From VAZQ01 sp035300505 (lineage in GTDB: Bacteria; Pseudomonadota; Alphaproteobacteria; Rhizobiales; Xanthobacteraceae), in contig DATGVJ010000491.1 in assembly GCA_035300505.1 (NCBI GenBank), positions 1 to 13,638 on the forward strand: DNA of 13,638 bases, in the 5' to 3' direction. This document shows, in pieces, positions 6,324-13,497 of this stretch; the first letter of the stretch is position 1; each line of letters begins with the position of its first letter. The notes below the pieces were generated by a model, which saw only the letters and a list, made by a program, of their open reading frames with translations, had not been told where the DNA came from and ran no database searches. The translations under genes were made by a program, and so were the position numbers.

Positions 6324-8767
6324 AATCAGTTCAGCGTGTAGCGTTCATCGGCAATCATCTTCCGCGTCGCTGCGGGATCGCGACATTTACCCATGATCTT
6401 CATCAAGCGGTCGCGATGGCTCGGCCGGATCTTAAGACCTGCGTCGTTGCCATGACGGACCCGGGCCATACCTATGACTATCCCCCGGCAGTGCGCTTCC
6501 AGATTCAAGACGACAAGCTCGATGATTATGTTCGGGCGGCGGAGTTTCTCAACAGCGAAGGATTCGACGCTGTATCTCTTCAACATGAATACGGAATTTT
6601 CGGCGGAGAGGCCGGTGGCAATATTATCGAGCTCTTGTCGCGCCTCACAATGCCGATCACCACGACACTTCACTCCGTACTCGCCGAACCGACATTGGCT
6701 CAGCGCAACGTGATGCGGCGGATTCTGGAATTGTCAGCGAAGATTGTCGTCATGTCGGAGAAAGGCCGGCAACTGCTCCGCGCCGTCCATAGCGTGCCAA
6801 ATCGCAAGATTGAGGTCATCGCGCACGGAATTCCGGACTTCCCGTTCGTCGAATCGCATCACGCCAAAACGAAATTCGGCTTTGCTGGCAAGATGGTTAT
6901 TTTGACCTTCGGCCTCCTCTCGCCAAGCAAGGGTATCGAGACGGTGATCGATGCCATGCCCGAAATCATCAAATCCTGCCCAAGCGCGGTTTATGTCGTT
7001 CTCGGCGCCACCCATCCCAACCTTGTACGCGATCAGGGCGAGACCTATCGGGAGAGCTTGTCGGCGCGCGTGCAGACGCTCGGCATCAAGGATCACATCG
7101 TTTTCTTCGATCAGTTCGTCGACCAGGCCACGCTGCTTGACTTCATCTCAATGTGCGACGTCTATGTGACGCCCTATCTCAATGAAGCTCAGATGACATC
7201 GGGCACGCTCTCCTACAGCTTTGGGCTGGGAAAGGCGGTCGTATCGACGCCCTATTGGCACGCCAAAGAACTGTTGAGCGATGGGCGTGGCATTCTGGTT
7301 CCTTTCGGGGATAGTAAAGCGGTGGGCGGCGAAATCGCCGGTCTGCTGACAGACGACGTCCGCCGAAACGCGATCTGCAAGGGTGCCTACGCGGCCAGCC
7401 GATCGATGACGTGGGCGGAATCGGCCAAGCGCCATCTTGCGGTTTTCGAGACTACACGCGAGCACGCTCTGCTCGGAAAGTTGCTTCCAGTCAACTCGAT
7501 CGTCCCTGCAAGCACGGCATACCGCATTCCGGAACTGAGAATGGGGCATTTCCTTTCGTTTTGCGACAGTACGGGCATGCTCCAGCACGCCGTTCATAGC
7601 GTGCCGGATCGTACGCATGGCTATTGTGTCGACGATAACGCGCGCGCGCTGCTGTTCTCAAGCGCGCTTTCAAAGTCTGGCGAAGCCCAATTGCCCGACA
7701 CTTTCACCGCGCGCTTTGCGGCGTTCATCCAGCATGCCTGGAATCCAGACACCCGCCGGTTTCGAAATTTCATGAGCTACGATCGCCGATGGCTGGATGC
7801 TTCGGGTTCGGAGGATAGCCATGGCAGGACCCTATGGGCACTGGCCGAATGCGCATGCAAGGACAGTGATATATCCCGCCGCAGGTGGGCGTCGGCGCTT
7901 TTCAAGGCAGCGCTCCCTGCGGTCGAAGATTTTTCTTCCCCGCGGGCCTGGGCTTTCTCGCTCCTTGGGTTGGACGCCTATTGCACTCACGTTGCTGGAG
8001 ACCCCGTCGCCAACCATGCACGCAAACTATTAGCCGACAGGTTGATGACTCTGTTCCATGCATGCGCAACCCCGGATTGGGTATGGTTTGAAGACCTGCT
8101 TGCATACGACAATGCGCGCCTTCCCCAGGCGCTGATCCAAACGGGCCTGACGACCTGCACGCTGCCATATATCGAAGTTGGCCTTCGTTCGCTCCGTTGG
8201 CTCAACGCGCTTCAGACCACATCATCGGGATACTTCAGACCGGTTGGGACCAAGAGCTTCGGCAGGATCCGCCAGAAGCCGGAAGCGTTCGATCAGCAGC
8301 CGGTCGAGGCGTGCGCAGCGATTTCGGCGTGCCTTGCCGCGTGGCGGGCGGATAACGACGCGGATTGGCCGGCAGAGGCGCTGCGCGCGTTCGCGTGGTT
8401 CCTAGGCGAGAACGACCTGCGGACGGAACTGATCAATCCGGAGACCGGTAGTTGCTCGGACGGACTTCATCCGGATCGGGTCAATGAGAACAAAGGTGCC
8501 GAATCGCAGCTTTCCTATCTTCTCGGTCTTTTGGAAATACGTCAATTCAAGCATATTACTGCAACAGAACGAATCAAATCCGCATCCAACCCCGTGGGCG
8601 GCGACGCAAGTCACGCGGTCCAGCCTCGCACGGTGCCAAGGAGCCTCTTTGTCCCAATCCCTATTCATCAATCGCCAGATATTATATCTGCGCCCGGACC
8701 CGGCCAGGGTCGTCGTACGACCTTTCAAACCGGCAACGGAACCCCGAGACCTCAATCCAACCGATAA
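6320..8767 (+). CDS. GT4 glycosyltransferase fused to a probable alpha/alpha-toroid domain
   Basis: An 815-aa two-domain protein. Residues 1 to about 385 are a GT-B fold of family GT4: an N-terminal Rossmann start (RVAFIGNHLPRRCGIATFTHDL), LQHEYGIFGGEAG at 88-99, and a donor-side domain with FGLLSPSKGIETVIDAMPEI (197-216) and MTSGTLSYSFGLGKAVVSTPYWHAKELL (292-319). Where most GT4 enzymes have the E-x7-E motif, this one appears to have Gln291 and Tyr299, which may be normal for the subfamily. Residues 410-740 form a helical repeat domain with recurring acidic motifs: HGYCVDDNARAL (434-445), SEDSHGRTLWAL (497-508), WFEDLLAYDNARLPQALI (589-606), FDQQPVEACA (657-666) and GLHPDRVNENKGAESQLSYLL (715-735), as in toroid glycosidases and epimerases. 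The final 60 residues are Pro/Ser/Arg-rich and overlap the next gene out of frame. The donor and acceptor are unknown; mannose is suggested by the neighbours. Confidence 0.88.
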   Translation: MKSVQRVAFIGNHLPRRCGIATFTHDLHQAVAMARPDLKTCVVAMTDPGHTYDYPPAVRFQIQDDKLDDYVRAAEFLNSEGFDAVSLQHEYGIFGGEAGGNIIELLSRLTMPITTTLHSVLAEPTLAQRNVMRRILELSAKIVVMSEKGRQLLRAVHSVPNRKIEVIAHGIPDFPFVESHHAKTKFGFAGKMVILTFGLLSPSKGIETVIDAMPEIIKSCPSAVYVVLGATHPNLVRDQGETYRESLSARVQTLGIKDHIVFFDQFVDQATLLDFISMCDVYVTPYLNEAQMTSGTLSYSFGLGKAVVSTPYWHAKELLSDGRGILVPFGDSKAVGGEIAGLLTDDVRRNAICKGAYAASRSMTWAESAKRHLAVFETTREHALLGKLLPVNSIVPASTAYRIPELRMGHFLSFCDSTGMLQHAVHSVPDRTHGYCVDDNARALLFSSALSKSGEAQLPDTFTARFAAFIQHAWNPDTRRFRNFMSYDRRWLDASGSEDSHGRTLWALAECACKDSDISRRRWASALFKAALPAVEDFSSPRAWAFSLLGLDAYCTHVAGDPVANHARKLLADRLMTLFHACATPDWVWFEDLLAYDNARLPQALIQTGLTTCTLPYIEVGLRSLRWLNALQTTSSGYFRPVGTKSFGRIRQKPEAFDQQPVEACAAISACLAAWRADNDADWPAEALRAFAWFLGENDLRTELINPETGSCSDGLHPDRVNENKGAESQLSYLLGLLEIRQFKHITATERIKSASNPVGGDASHAVQPRTVPRSLFVPIPIHQSPDIISAPGPGQGRRTTFQTGNGTPRPQSNR

Positions 8768-9950
8768 GATTCGAGCCAATCATATCGTTGGCCGGGTCCT
8801 TCGGCTCGATGCCGATTCCGCCGCGCAGCAGTTGAGCGACGTGCTCGAAAACTTCGAAGGCCGCCATAGGAACCTGCTCGATATTTTCGAGTCGCGTACC
8901 GCCGAGATGGAGGACGCGCTCGCGCCGCATGCCGAATTGAGCAAGACGCAGCGCCGGCTGATCGGCGCGTATTTTCTCAATGAATATTCGTTTGAGGCGT
9001 CGGCTTTGTTCAATCCGAGCATCGTCCGGCACCCCGACCAATCCGGCGCGCCAGAGGATGGCTGCCGATTTATCTTGAGTCTTCGCGCCGTCGGAGAGGG
9101 CCATATTTCATCGCTGACATTCCGGTCCGGCACCATCGGTGCGAATGGCAGCGTCACTATCGATCCGACCGTTCGTCTCGCGGCGGTCCCAAAGGTCCGA
9201 AACAGAACGTCGAGGCAACATGGCGACGAGGTTGAAGTGGTCTTTCGACCGGAGGAAGAATTGAGCGAACGGGTCATTTTTCCAATAACCGACTCCCAGG
9301 CAAACGGCATCGAGGACGCCCGTTTCGTTGAATTCAATGACGATGGACGAAAGACCTTCTATGCAACCTATACGGCCTATAGCGGACGTTCGATCCGATC
9401 CGAGTTGCTCGAAACAACGGATTTTCGATCATTCAAGATGACCCCGCTCGGAGGATCTGCGGCCGGCAATAAGGGAATGGCCCTGTTTCCGAGAAAGATC
9501 GATGGCCGCTATGCGATGATCGGCCGGCAGGACAACGAGAACCTTTATCTGATCTATTCCGACGACCTCTATGTATGGGACGGCGGTCGATCCATCTTAA
9601 AGCCGGAATATCCTTGGGAATTCGTTCAGATCGGAAATTGTGGCTCACCGATCGAGTTGGACGACTGCTGGTTGCTGCTGATCCATGGGGTCGGGCCGGT
9701 CAGGAAATATTCGATCGGCGCGGTTCTGCTGGACAAGAAGGACCCTTCAATTGTTATCGCGCGCTCACGCGAGCCTCTGGTTCGTCCCGAGCCAACCGAA
9801 CGCGAAGGCTACGTGCCCAATGTCGTCTATACCTGCGGTGCGATGCGTCATCGCGACCATATTATCTTGCCTTATGCGGTTTCCGACACGTTTTCCACAT
9901 TTGCGACGATGAAGATCGCGGCGCTGATGCAGGCGCTTGCGAACAGATGA
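8649..9950 (+). CDS. GH130 family beta-mannoside phosphorylase or hydrolase
   Basis: A 433-aa protein of family GH130, whose known members are phosphorylases and hydrolases of beta-1,4- or beta-1,2-mannosides. The five-bladed propeller motifs are visible: FNPSIV (121-126), NGIEDARFVEF with the catalytic Asp223 (219-229), GNKGMALFPRKIDGRYAMIGR (273-293), NCGSPIELDDCWLLLIHGV (330-348) and EGYVPNVVYTCGA (386-398). An N-terminal extension of about 110 mostly helical residues is typical of one branch of the family. I chose the TTG at 8649: it has AAGGAG (8638-8643) five bases upstream and gives MSQSLFINRQILYLRPDPARVVVRPF, which reads like family N termini; the longer frame from 8484 runs through the GT4 gene and has no family resemblance. 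It overlaps the GT4 gene by 119 bp in another frame. Whether it phosphorolyses or hydrolyses cannot be settled by eye. Confidence 0.9.
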   Translation: MSQSLFINRQILYLRPDPARVVVRPFKPATEPRDLNPTDKIRANHIVGRVLRLDADSAAQQLSDVLENFEGRHRNLLDIFESRTAEMEDALAPHAELSKTQRRLIGAYFLNEYSFEASALFNPSIVRHPDQSGAPEDGCRFILSLRAVGEGHISSLTFRSGTIGANGSVTIDPTVRLAAVPKVRNRTSRQHGDEVEVVFRPEEELSERVIFPITDSQANGIEDARFVEFNDDGRKTFYATYTAYSGRSIRSELLETTDFRSFKMTPLGGSAAGNKGMALFPRKIDGRYAMIGRQDNENLYLIYSDDLYVWDGGRSILKPEYPWEFVQIGNCGSPIELDDCWLLLIHGVGPVRKYSIGAVLLDKKDPSIVIARSREPLVRPEPTEREGYVPNVVYTCGAMRHRDHIILPYAVSDTFSTFATMKIAALMQALANR

Positions 9951-10052
9951 GCGCAACGCCGTGATGACGCACGTCGTCGGTGCCGTATCGTGGTGCCAAG
10001 TCGTTTTTAGTTGACCTAATGGTAGGGGCCCCCCTGCGAAAATGGAGAAATC

Positions 10053-10232
10053 ATGGACGGAGCAACAAAAGTACAGATAAGGATGCGGTTAAAAGACATA
10101 CACGACAGGGTCCAATGGATTTCGGACGATGAATCGGTTGCGATTTGGCTTGGTAACAACGTTGATCATTTGACGGAGAAAAAGACGCTCCTCGATGAAG
10201 CGGACAAGCTGCTTGCTCAATTGAAGTCGTAG
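10053..10232 (+). CDS. Small helical hypothetical protein, 59 aa
   Basis: The frame starts at an ATG with GGAG at 10044-10047 (5-base spacer) and ends with TAG at 10230-10232. The protein has no signal or membrane segment and is charged throughout; the C-terminal third (HLTEKKTLLDEADKLLAQLKS) looks like one amphipathic helix. Codons such as AGG, ATA, TTA and AAA are more frequent than in the neighbouring large genes, which hints at a different origin or at low expression, but the gene is short. It lies 102 bp after the GH130 gene and 419 bp before the next small gene. I do not recognise a family. Confidence 0.62.
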   Translation: MDGATKVQIRMRLKDIHDRVQWISDDESVAIWLGNNVDHLTEKKTLLDEADKLLAQLKS

Positions 10233-10651
10233 CGAGAAATTATCAACGATGCCCTCAACCGAGGGCACGATCGGCACTCCAGCTTCGCTGCTGCCAGACA
10301 GACGATTGCCGAAAACCGATATGGCCGTCATCGCCATGTAGGTTGCCATTGGGACGCAGCTGGCAGCGGTTTTCCCCTCAGGCTCGCCCAAGCCCGTCGT
10401 GAGACGGGCGTAAATGCGCTTAGGGCCCACGCTACGACCGCCATTGCTCGCGAATGCGCAACACCAACCCGGTGCGGCGCGATGACCCTGACCAGCAGGG
10501 CAAGCCCTGCAGCCGCCGTGATGCGTTGCAAATCTCGCCGGGAATCCCGGCGGCTCGCTAATCGCCGGTTTATTACGCTTTCCGTGAACCTTCCCCCCCT
10601 ACCATCCGTCTAATACGCAGACGCCCCCACTACGGGCCCTTGGAGAAAGTG
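10233..10651. other. Non-coding stretch dense in hairpins
   Basis: No gene is supported here; a 113-aa minus-strand frame (10089-10430) crosses the 59-aa gene and has no ribosome site or family features. The stretch holds several perfect inverted repeats: GCCCTC-AACC-GAGGGC (10251-10266), GCCCGTC-GTGA-GACGGGC (10392-10409, a GNRA-type loop), CCCTG...CAGGG (10486-10500) overlapping GCAGGGC-AA-GCCCTGC (10495-10510), and CGCCGGG-AAT-CCCGGCG (10536-10552). None has a following T run, so they are not ordinary terminators. A structured RNA or a cluster of REP-like elements would both fit. Confidence 0.5.
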
Positions 10652-10762
10652 ATGTCAATTCGTAGCCGCGCACGTGCCAACGCTCGCCGTCATCGGTCTT
10701 ACGGCGCGGTCCAAACCAACCCACTCCGTAAGGTCGGAGCGGATAACAAGAAACAGCAATGA
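10652..10762 (+). CDS. Possible 36-aa basic peptide
   Basis: A short frame with ATG at 10652, GGAG (10642-10645) six bases upstream, and TGA at 10760-10762. The peptide is rich in Arg in its first half (SIRSRARANARRHRSYG) and Lys near the end (VGADNKKQQ), with no acidic cluster and no hydrophobic segment. It ends 28 bp before the secreted-protein gene in the same direction, so it could be a leader peptide or a small nucleic-acid-binding protein. Support is limited to the ribosome site, the position and the composition; chance is possible. Confidence 0.35.
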   Translation: MSIRSRARANARRHRSYGAVQTNPLRKVGADNKKQQ

Positions 10763-10790
10763 AACACTACTAGCCATTGAGGAAAGTGCC

Positions 10791-11162
10791 ATGAAATCCG
10801 CCCTATGCATCGCCATTCTGTCCTTGTCCGTGTGCCTGCCCGCGCACGCATACGAGGTCGAGACGGGCGCCGTCCTGATCTGCGACACGCAAAAGCAGGT
10901 CGAGCGGTTCGTGGAGCTCTTCGATGGAAATCAACAGATCGCAATACGTGCGGTCAACTCCGAAGAGAGCAAACCGAATGCCTGCGCTATTGTCGATGTC
11001 TCGTACGTGCAGGGCCCCAAGCTGGACATGGCCAGGAGCAGATCGCACGCGTTCCAGATCATACCAATTGTTGTCGTCGGTATCAGCACGGCGAACGGAT
11101 ACGAGCCGGTGAAGCCCGCTTTTTTCTTCACGCCCATTGAGGTCAAGGAGTTTGCAGTGTGA
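10791..11162 (+). CDS. Secreted hypothetical protein, 123 aa
   Basis: The protein begins with a classical signal peptide (MKSALCIAILSLSVCLPAHA, cut after AHA at residue 20), so the mature 103-aa part should be periplasmic or outside the cell. The mature part has two cysteines (31 and 65) that could form a disulfide, a DTQKQVERFVELFDG helix, and a C-terminal strand-rich half (FQIIPIVVVGIS, then KPAFFFTPIEVKEFAV). Similar YEVETGAVL...CDTQKQ proteins are, from memory, found as unnamed proteins in Bradyrhizobium relatives. The ATG at 10791 follows GAGGAAAG and gives a clean signal peptide; the frame is open upstream to 10674 but that part is not signal-like. Its stop is only 7 bp from the stop of the convergent transporter gene. 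Confidence 0.78.
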   Translation: MKSALCIAILSLSVCLPAHAYEVETGAVLICDTQKQVERFVELFDGNQQIAIRAVNSEESKPNACAIVDVSYVQGPKLDMARSRSHAFQIIPIVVVGISTANGYEPVKPAFFFTPIEVKEFAV

Positions 11163-11169
11163 ATATGCT

Positions 11170-12744
11170 CTAAGCTGCAGGTGCGCGAGTTTCGGTGACC
11201 GGCTGATCGAATTGATAGTCCGTGGCCTCTGTCTCATCGGTTCCGCGAGTCATGTGTACCAGGTTGAGCAGCGGCGTAAGGACGATGCTCACAGCAAAAT
11301 TGATCGCAAGCGCGTAAAGAGCGGCGTAGCCGGGCACGGTCAGGCCATCAATCGCCAGCGGAAAGACCGCAGATTGAAAGCCCAGCGATGCCACCATCCA
11401 CGTGCCGCTCACGAGGCCAGCTCCCCATCCGACGATGAGCGCCCACGGATTGAACCAGCGCGTATAAAGCCCGACAATGACGGACGGAATGGTTTGACTG
11501 ATCCAGATGCCGCCGAGCAATTGCAGTTGGATCGCATATTGCAGCGGCAGGAAAATAATAAAGACAAGGGCTCCGAATTTGACGACCAGCGAAATGATTT
11601 TCGCATTTTGTGCCTCTTCCTTCGGTGTACAGTCTGGCCGGAAGAATTTCACGTAGATGTTGCGGGTATAAAGATTTGAAGCGGCGATCGACATGATTGC
11701 CGCGGGCACAAGCCCACCGATAGCAATCGCAGCGAACGCGACACCCGCGAACCAGTCGGGGAAGGAATGCAGGATGAGCGCCGGCACCGCGAAGTTAGAC
11801 TTGTATTGGGCAAATTGCGGTGCGAACTCCGGCAACTTGTCGACACCAACCGCTAACGCCATAAATCCGGTAAGCGCCAGAAGACCGAGCAGGAATGAAT
11901 AGGCCGGCAGATAGGCGGCATTACGCCGGATTACGTTGCGGCTGCTTGAACTGAAAACACCCGTAACCGTATGCGGGTAGAGAAAAAGCGCAAACGCGGA
12001 GCCAAGCGCCAGCGTCGCATAGGCCGAGAACTGGCCAAGACTGGTGCCGGTGGGCGGTGTCAGGAGAAGTTTTTCCGGCGGAATCATTGCAAACAACTTG
12101 GCGTAGCCACCGAGTTCGATCGGTATCACGATGACCATGGCGAACACGGTTATATAGATCAATGTGTCCTTGACGATCGCGATCATCGCCGGTGCGCGCA
12201 ACCCGCTCGTATAAGTGAACGCCGCCAGTATGACGAAGGCAATGATCAGCGGCAGGTCGCCAATAAACCCGACCGTTCCGATGCCCATTGCCCCGATAAC
12301 GACCTGAATCCCGACGAGCTGCAGCGCAATATAGGGCATGGTGGCAACGAGGCCCGTGATTGCCACCGCGAGCGCCAGCCACTTGTTGCCGAATCGGCCT
12401 TCGACGAAGTCACCGGCTGTTATATAATTGTGTTTGTGCGCGACCGACCACATGCGGGGAAGGATCAGGAACACCAAAGGATAGACGATGATGGTATAAG
12501 GCAGGGCGAAGAACCCGATGGCACCGGCACCAAATACCAATGCCGGTACGGCGATGAAAGTATAGGCTGTGTAAATATCCCCACCGAGTAGAAACCAGAT
12601 CACGATCGTTCCGAGACGGCGGCCCGCGAGACCCCATTCGTTCAACTGGTCGAGATCGCCGCGCCGCCAGTGGGCGGCAAGAAATCCCATCACCGTCACG
12701 CCGCCGAACAGCAACAAGAATACAATAATAGCGGTCCAGTGCAT
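11170..12744 (-). CDS. mctP: MctP-type monocarboxylate transporter, sodium:solute symporter family
   Basis: A 524-aa inner-membrane protein of about 13 hydrophobic segments in the SSS (sodium/solute symporter) fold. Characteristic stretches are GDLDQLNEWGLAGRRLGT after the first helix, WFLLGGDIYTAYTFIAVPA, and HNYITAGDFVEGRFGNKWLA; this reads like MctP, the monocarboxylate (lactate, pyruvate, propionate and some amino acid) transporter described in Rhizobium leguminosarum. The C terminus is a polar cytoplasmic tail (RGTDETEATDYQFDQPVTE). The start is supported by GAGGAG on the minus strand (12751-12756), six bases before ATG. It lies 58 bp downstream of a DUF3311 gene, a pairing that is common for this transporter group. 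No two-component regulator such as MctSR is present in the window. Substrate is inferred from family only. Confidence 0.87.
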   Translation of the reverse strand: MHWTAIIVFLLLFGGVTVMGFLAAHWRRGDLDQLNEWGLAGRRLGTIVIWFLLGGDIYTAYTFIAVPALVFGAGAIGFFALPYTIIVYPLVFLILPRMWSVAHKHNYITAGDFVEGRFGNKWLALAVAITGLVATMPYIALQLVGIQVVIGAMGIGTVGFIGDLPLIIAFVILAAFTYTSGLRAPAMIAIVKDTLIYITVFAMVIVIPIELGGYAKLFAMIPPEKLLLTPPTGTSLGQFSAYATLALGSAFALFLYPHTVTGVFSSSSRNVIRRNAAYLPAYSFLLGLLALTGFMALAVGVDKLPEFAPQFAQYKSNFAVPALILHSFPDWFAGVAFAAIAIGGLVPAAIMSIAASNLYTRNIYVKFFRPDCTPKEEAQNAKIISLVVKFGALVFIIFLPLQYAIQLQLLGGIWISQTIPSVIVGLYTRWFNPWALIVGWGAGLVSGTWMVASLGFQSAVFPLAIDGLTVPGYAALYALAINFAVSIVLTPLLNLVHMTRGTDETEATDYQFDQPVTETRAPAA

Positions 12745-12802
12745 GTCGATCTCCTCGGGTCCGAACTTGTGGCGTCCAAATGCGAAATGGTCACTCGCCG
12801 TA

Positions 12803-13012
12803 TCACTCGCCGTTCTTGCGATGGACCACGATGATCAGTCCCGATGTGATGAACACCCAAAGGAATTGGTACCAATAAAAAAAAGGAATTCCCGAAATGG
12901 TGGGTTCGATCGAATTGTAGAACGGTACCCATAGGAGGGCGACAAACGGAATGACGAGCAACAGGTTCCAGAGTTTAGACCCACGACGAGGACTTGTTGA
13001 ACTGTCGCTCAT
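12803..13012 (-). CDS. DUF3311 small membrane protein, partner of MctP
   Basis: A 69-aa protein with two membrane segments: about 14-32 (LWNLLLVIPFVALLWVPFY) and about 43-64 (PFFYWYQFLWVFITSGLIIVVH), and a basic C-terminal end. The pattern, with the FFYWYQFLWV stretch, fits DUF3311. Genes of this family commonly precede SSS-type transporters and are thought to encode accessory subunits. The minus-strand ATG at 13012 has GGGGAGAG (13018-13025 on the plus strand, as CTCTCCCC) five bases upstream. It and mctP probably form a two-gene operon whose promoter is in the region beyond 13013. Confidence 0.85.
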   Translation of the reverse strand: MSDSSTSPRRGSKLWNLLLVIPFVALLWVPFYNSIEPTISGIPFFYWYQFLWVFITSGLIIVVHRKNGE

Positions 13013-13087
13013 TTTGGCTCTCCCCTTGTGGTTTCTTCAGGTTGCCCGCGCTTCTGGCATATTCAGGTTCAGTGTCATTGCTGGCAC

Positions 13088-13100
13088 GTCGATTATCGAC
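13088..13100. promoter_or_regulatory. 13-bp palindrome upstream of the DUF3311-mctP operon
   Basis: GTCGAT and ATCGAC flank a single central T (13094), giving a perfect palindrome 75 bp before the DUF3311 start on the minus strand. The size and place suit an operator for a dimeric regulator. The regulator is unknown, and one 13-bp palindrome can occur by chance in AT-balanced intergenic DNA. Confidence 0.35.
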
Positions 13101-13374
13101 CTTCAATAGCACCCACTAAAAAATTTGTCCGCTGACGTATGCCAGCGTCTGTCCCAGGCGTGGTTTGAGGTATCAGGGAATCGCTCCAAATTACAATAAT
13201 ACTTTATCAATATCCTATGAAACGGCATGGGACGGACACCAGGTCCGCCCTGCCCAGCACGCCCTGTCCACCAACTGGGTCGTCATCCTGTCAGGGACAC
13301 CAACGCGGTCCAACCCGCCGTCGCGCCAGCCAAAGGCGCGTCGACGAGACGCATGAATTGCGGCTGCCGGCACG

Positions 13375-13398
13375 GGCGCGACCGGCACAGGTCGCGCC
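13375..13398. repeat. Perfect 9-bp hairpin
   Basis: GGCGCGACC (13375-13383) pairs with GGTCGCGCC (13390-13398) around the loop GGCACA. There is no T run on either side, so a terminator is not supported. It may be part of a dispersed palindromic element together with the next hairpin. Confidence 0.5.
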
Positions 13399-13429
13399 AT
13401 CGTCGGACGGCGGAATGTTAGACTGTCAC

Positions 13430-13497
13430 GGATTGCGCGCCTTTGCCCACCATCGCCGCCGCGGCCAATGTGTAGGGCGCAATCGCCTTATTGCGCC
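13430..13497. repeat. REP-like dispersed repeat with an 8-bp hairpin
   Basis: The stretch CGCCTTTGCCCACC (13439-13452) and the hairpin GGCGCAAT (13476-13483) with ATTGCGCC (13490-13497) around a 6-base loop, preceded by GTGTAG, resemble short repeats that are scattered through intergenic regions of Bradyrhizobium-type genomes (GTAGGGCGCAAT... and ...GCGCCTTTGCCCACC). The hairpin itself is read directly; the repeat identity is from memory. Confidence 0.5.

Noticed and set aside
8484..8648. Longer GH130 start at 8484
   Set aside because: The extra 55 residues read through the GT4 toroid domain in the wrong frame and have no family features, while TTG at 8649 has a clear ribosome site.
10089..10430. 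113-aa minus-strand frame
   Set aside because: It overlaps the better supported 59-aa gene, contains several hairpins and lacks a ribosome site.
10585..10610. EcfG-type general stress promoter (TGAACC, 16 bases, CGTC)
   Set aside because: Both boxes differ from the GGAAC and CGTT consensus at a key base; too weak to list as a promoter.
13082..13098. Sigma54 promoter TGGCACG-N4-TTAT
   Set aside because: The essential GC at -12 is missing and the orientation is away from the mctP operon.
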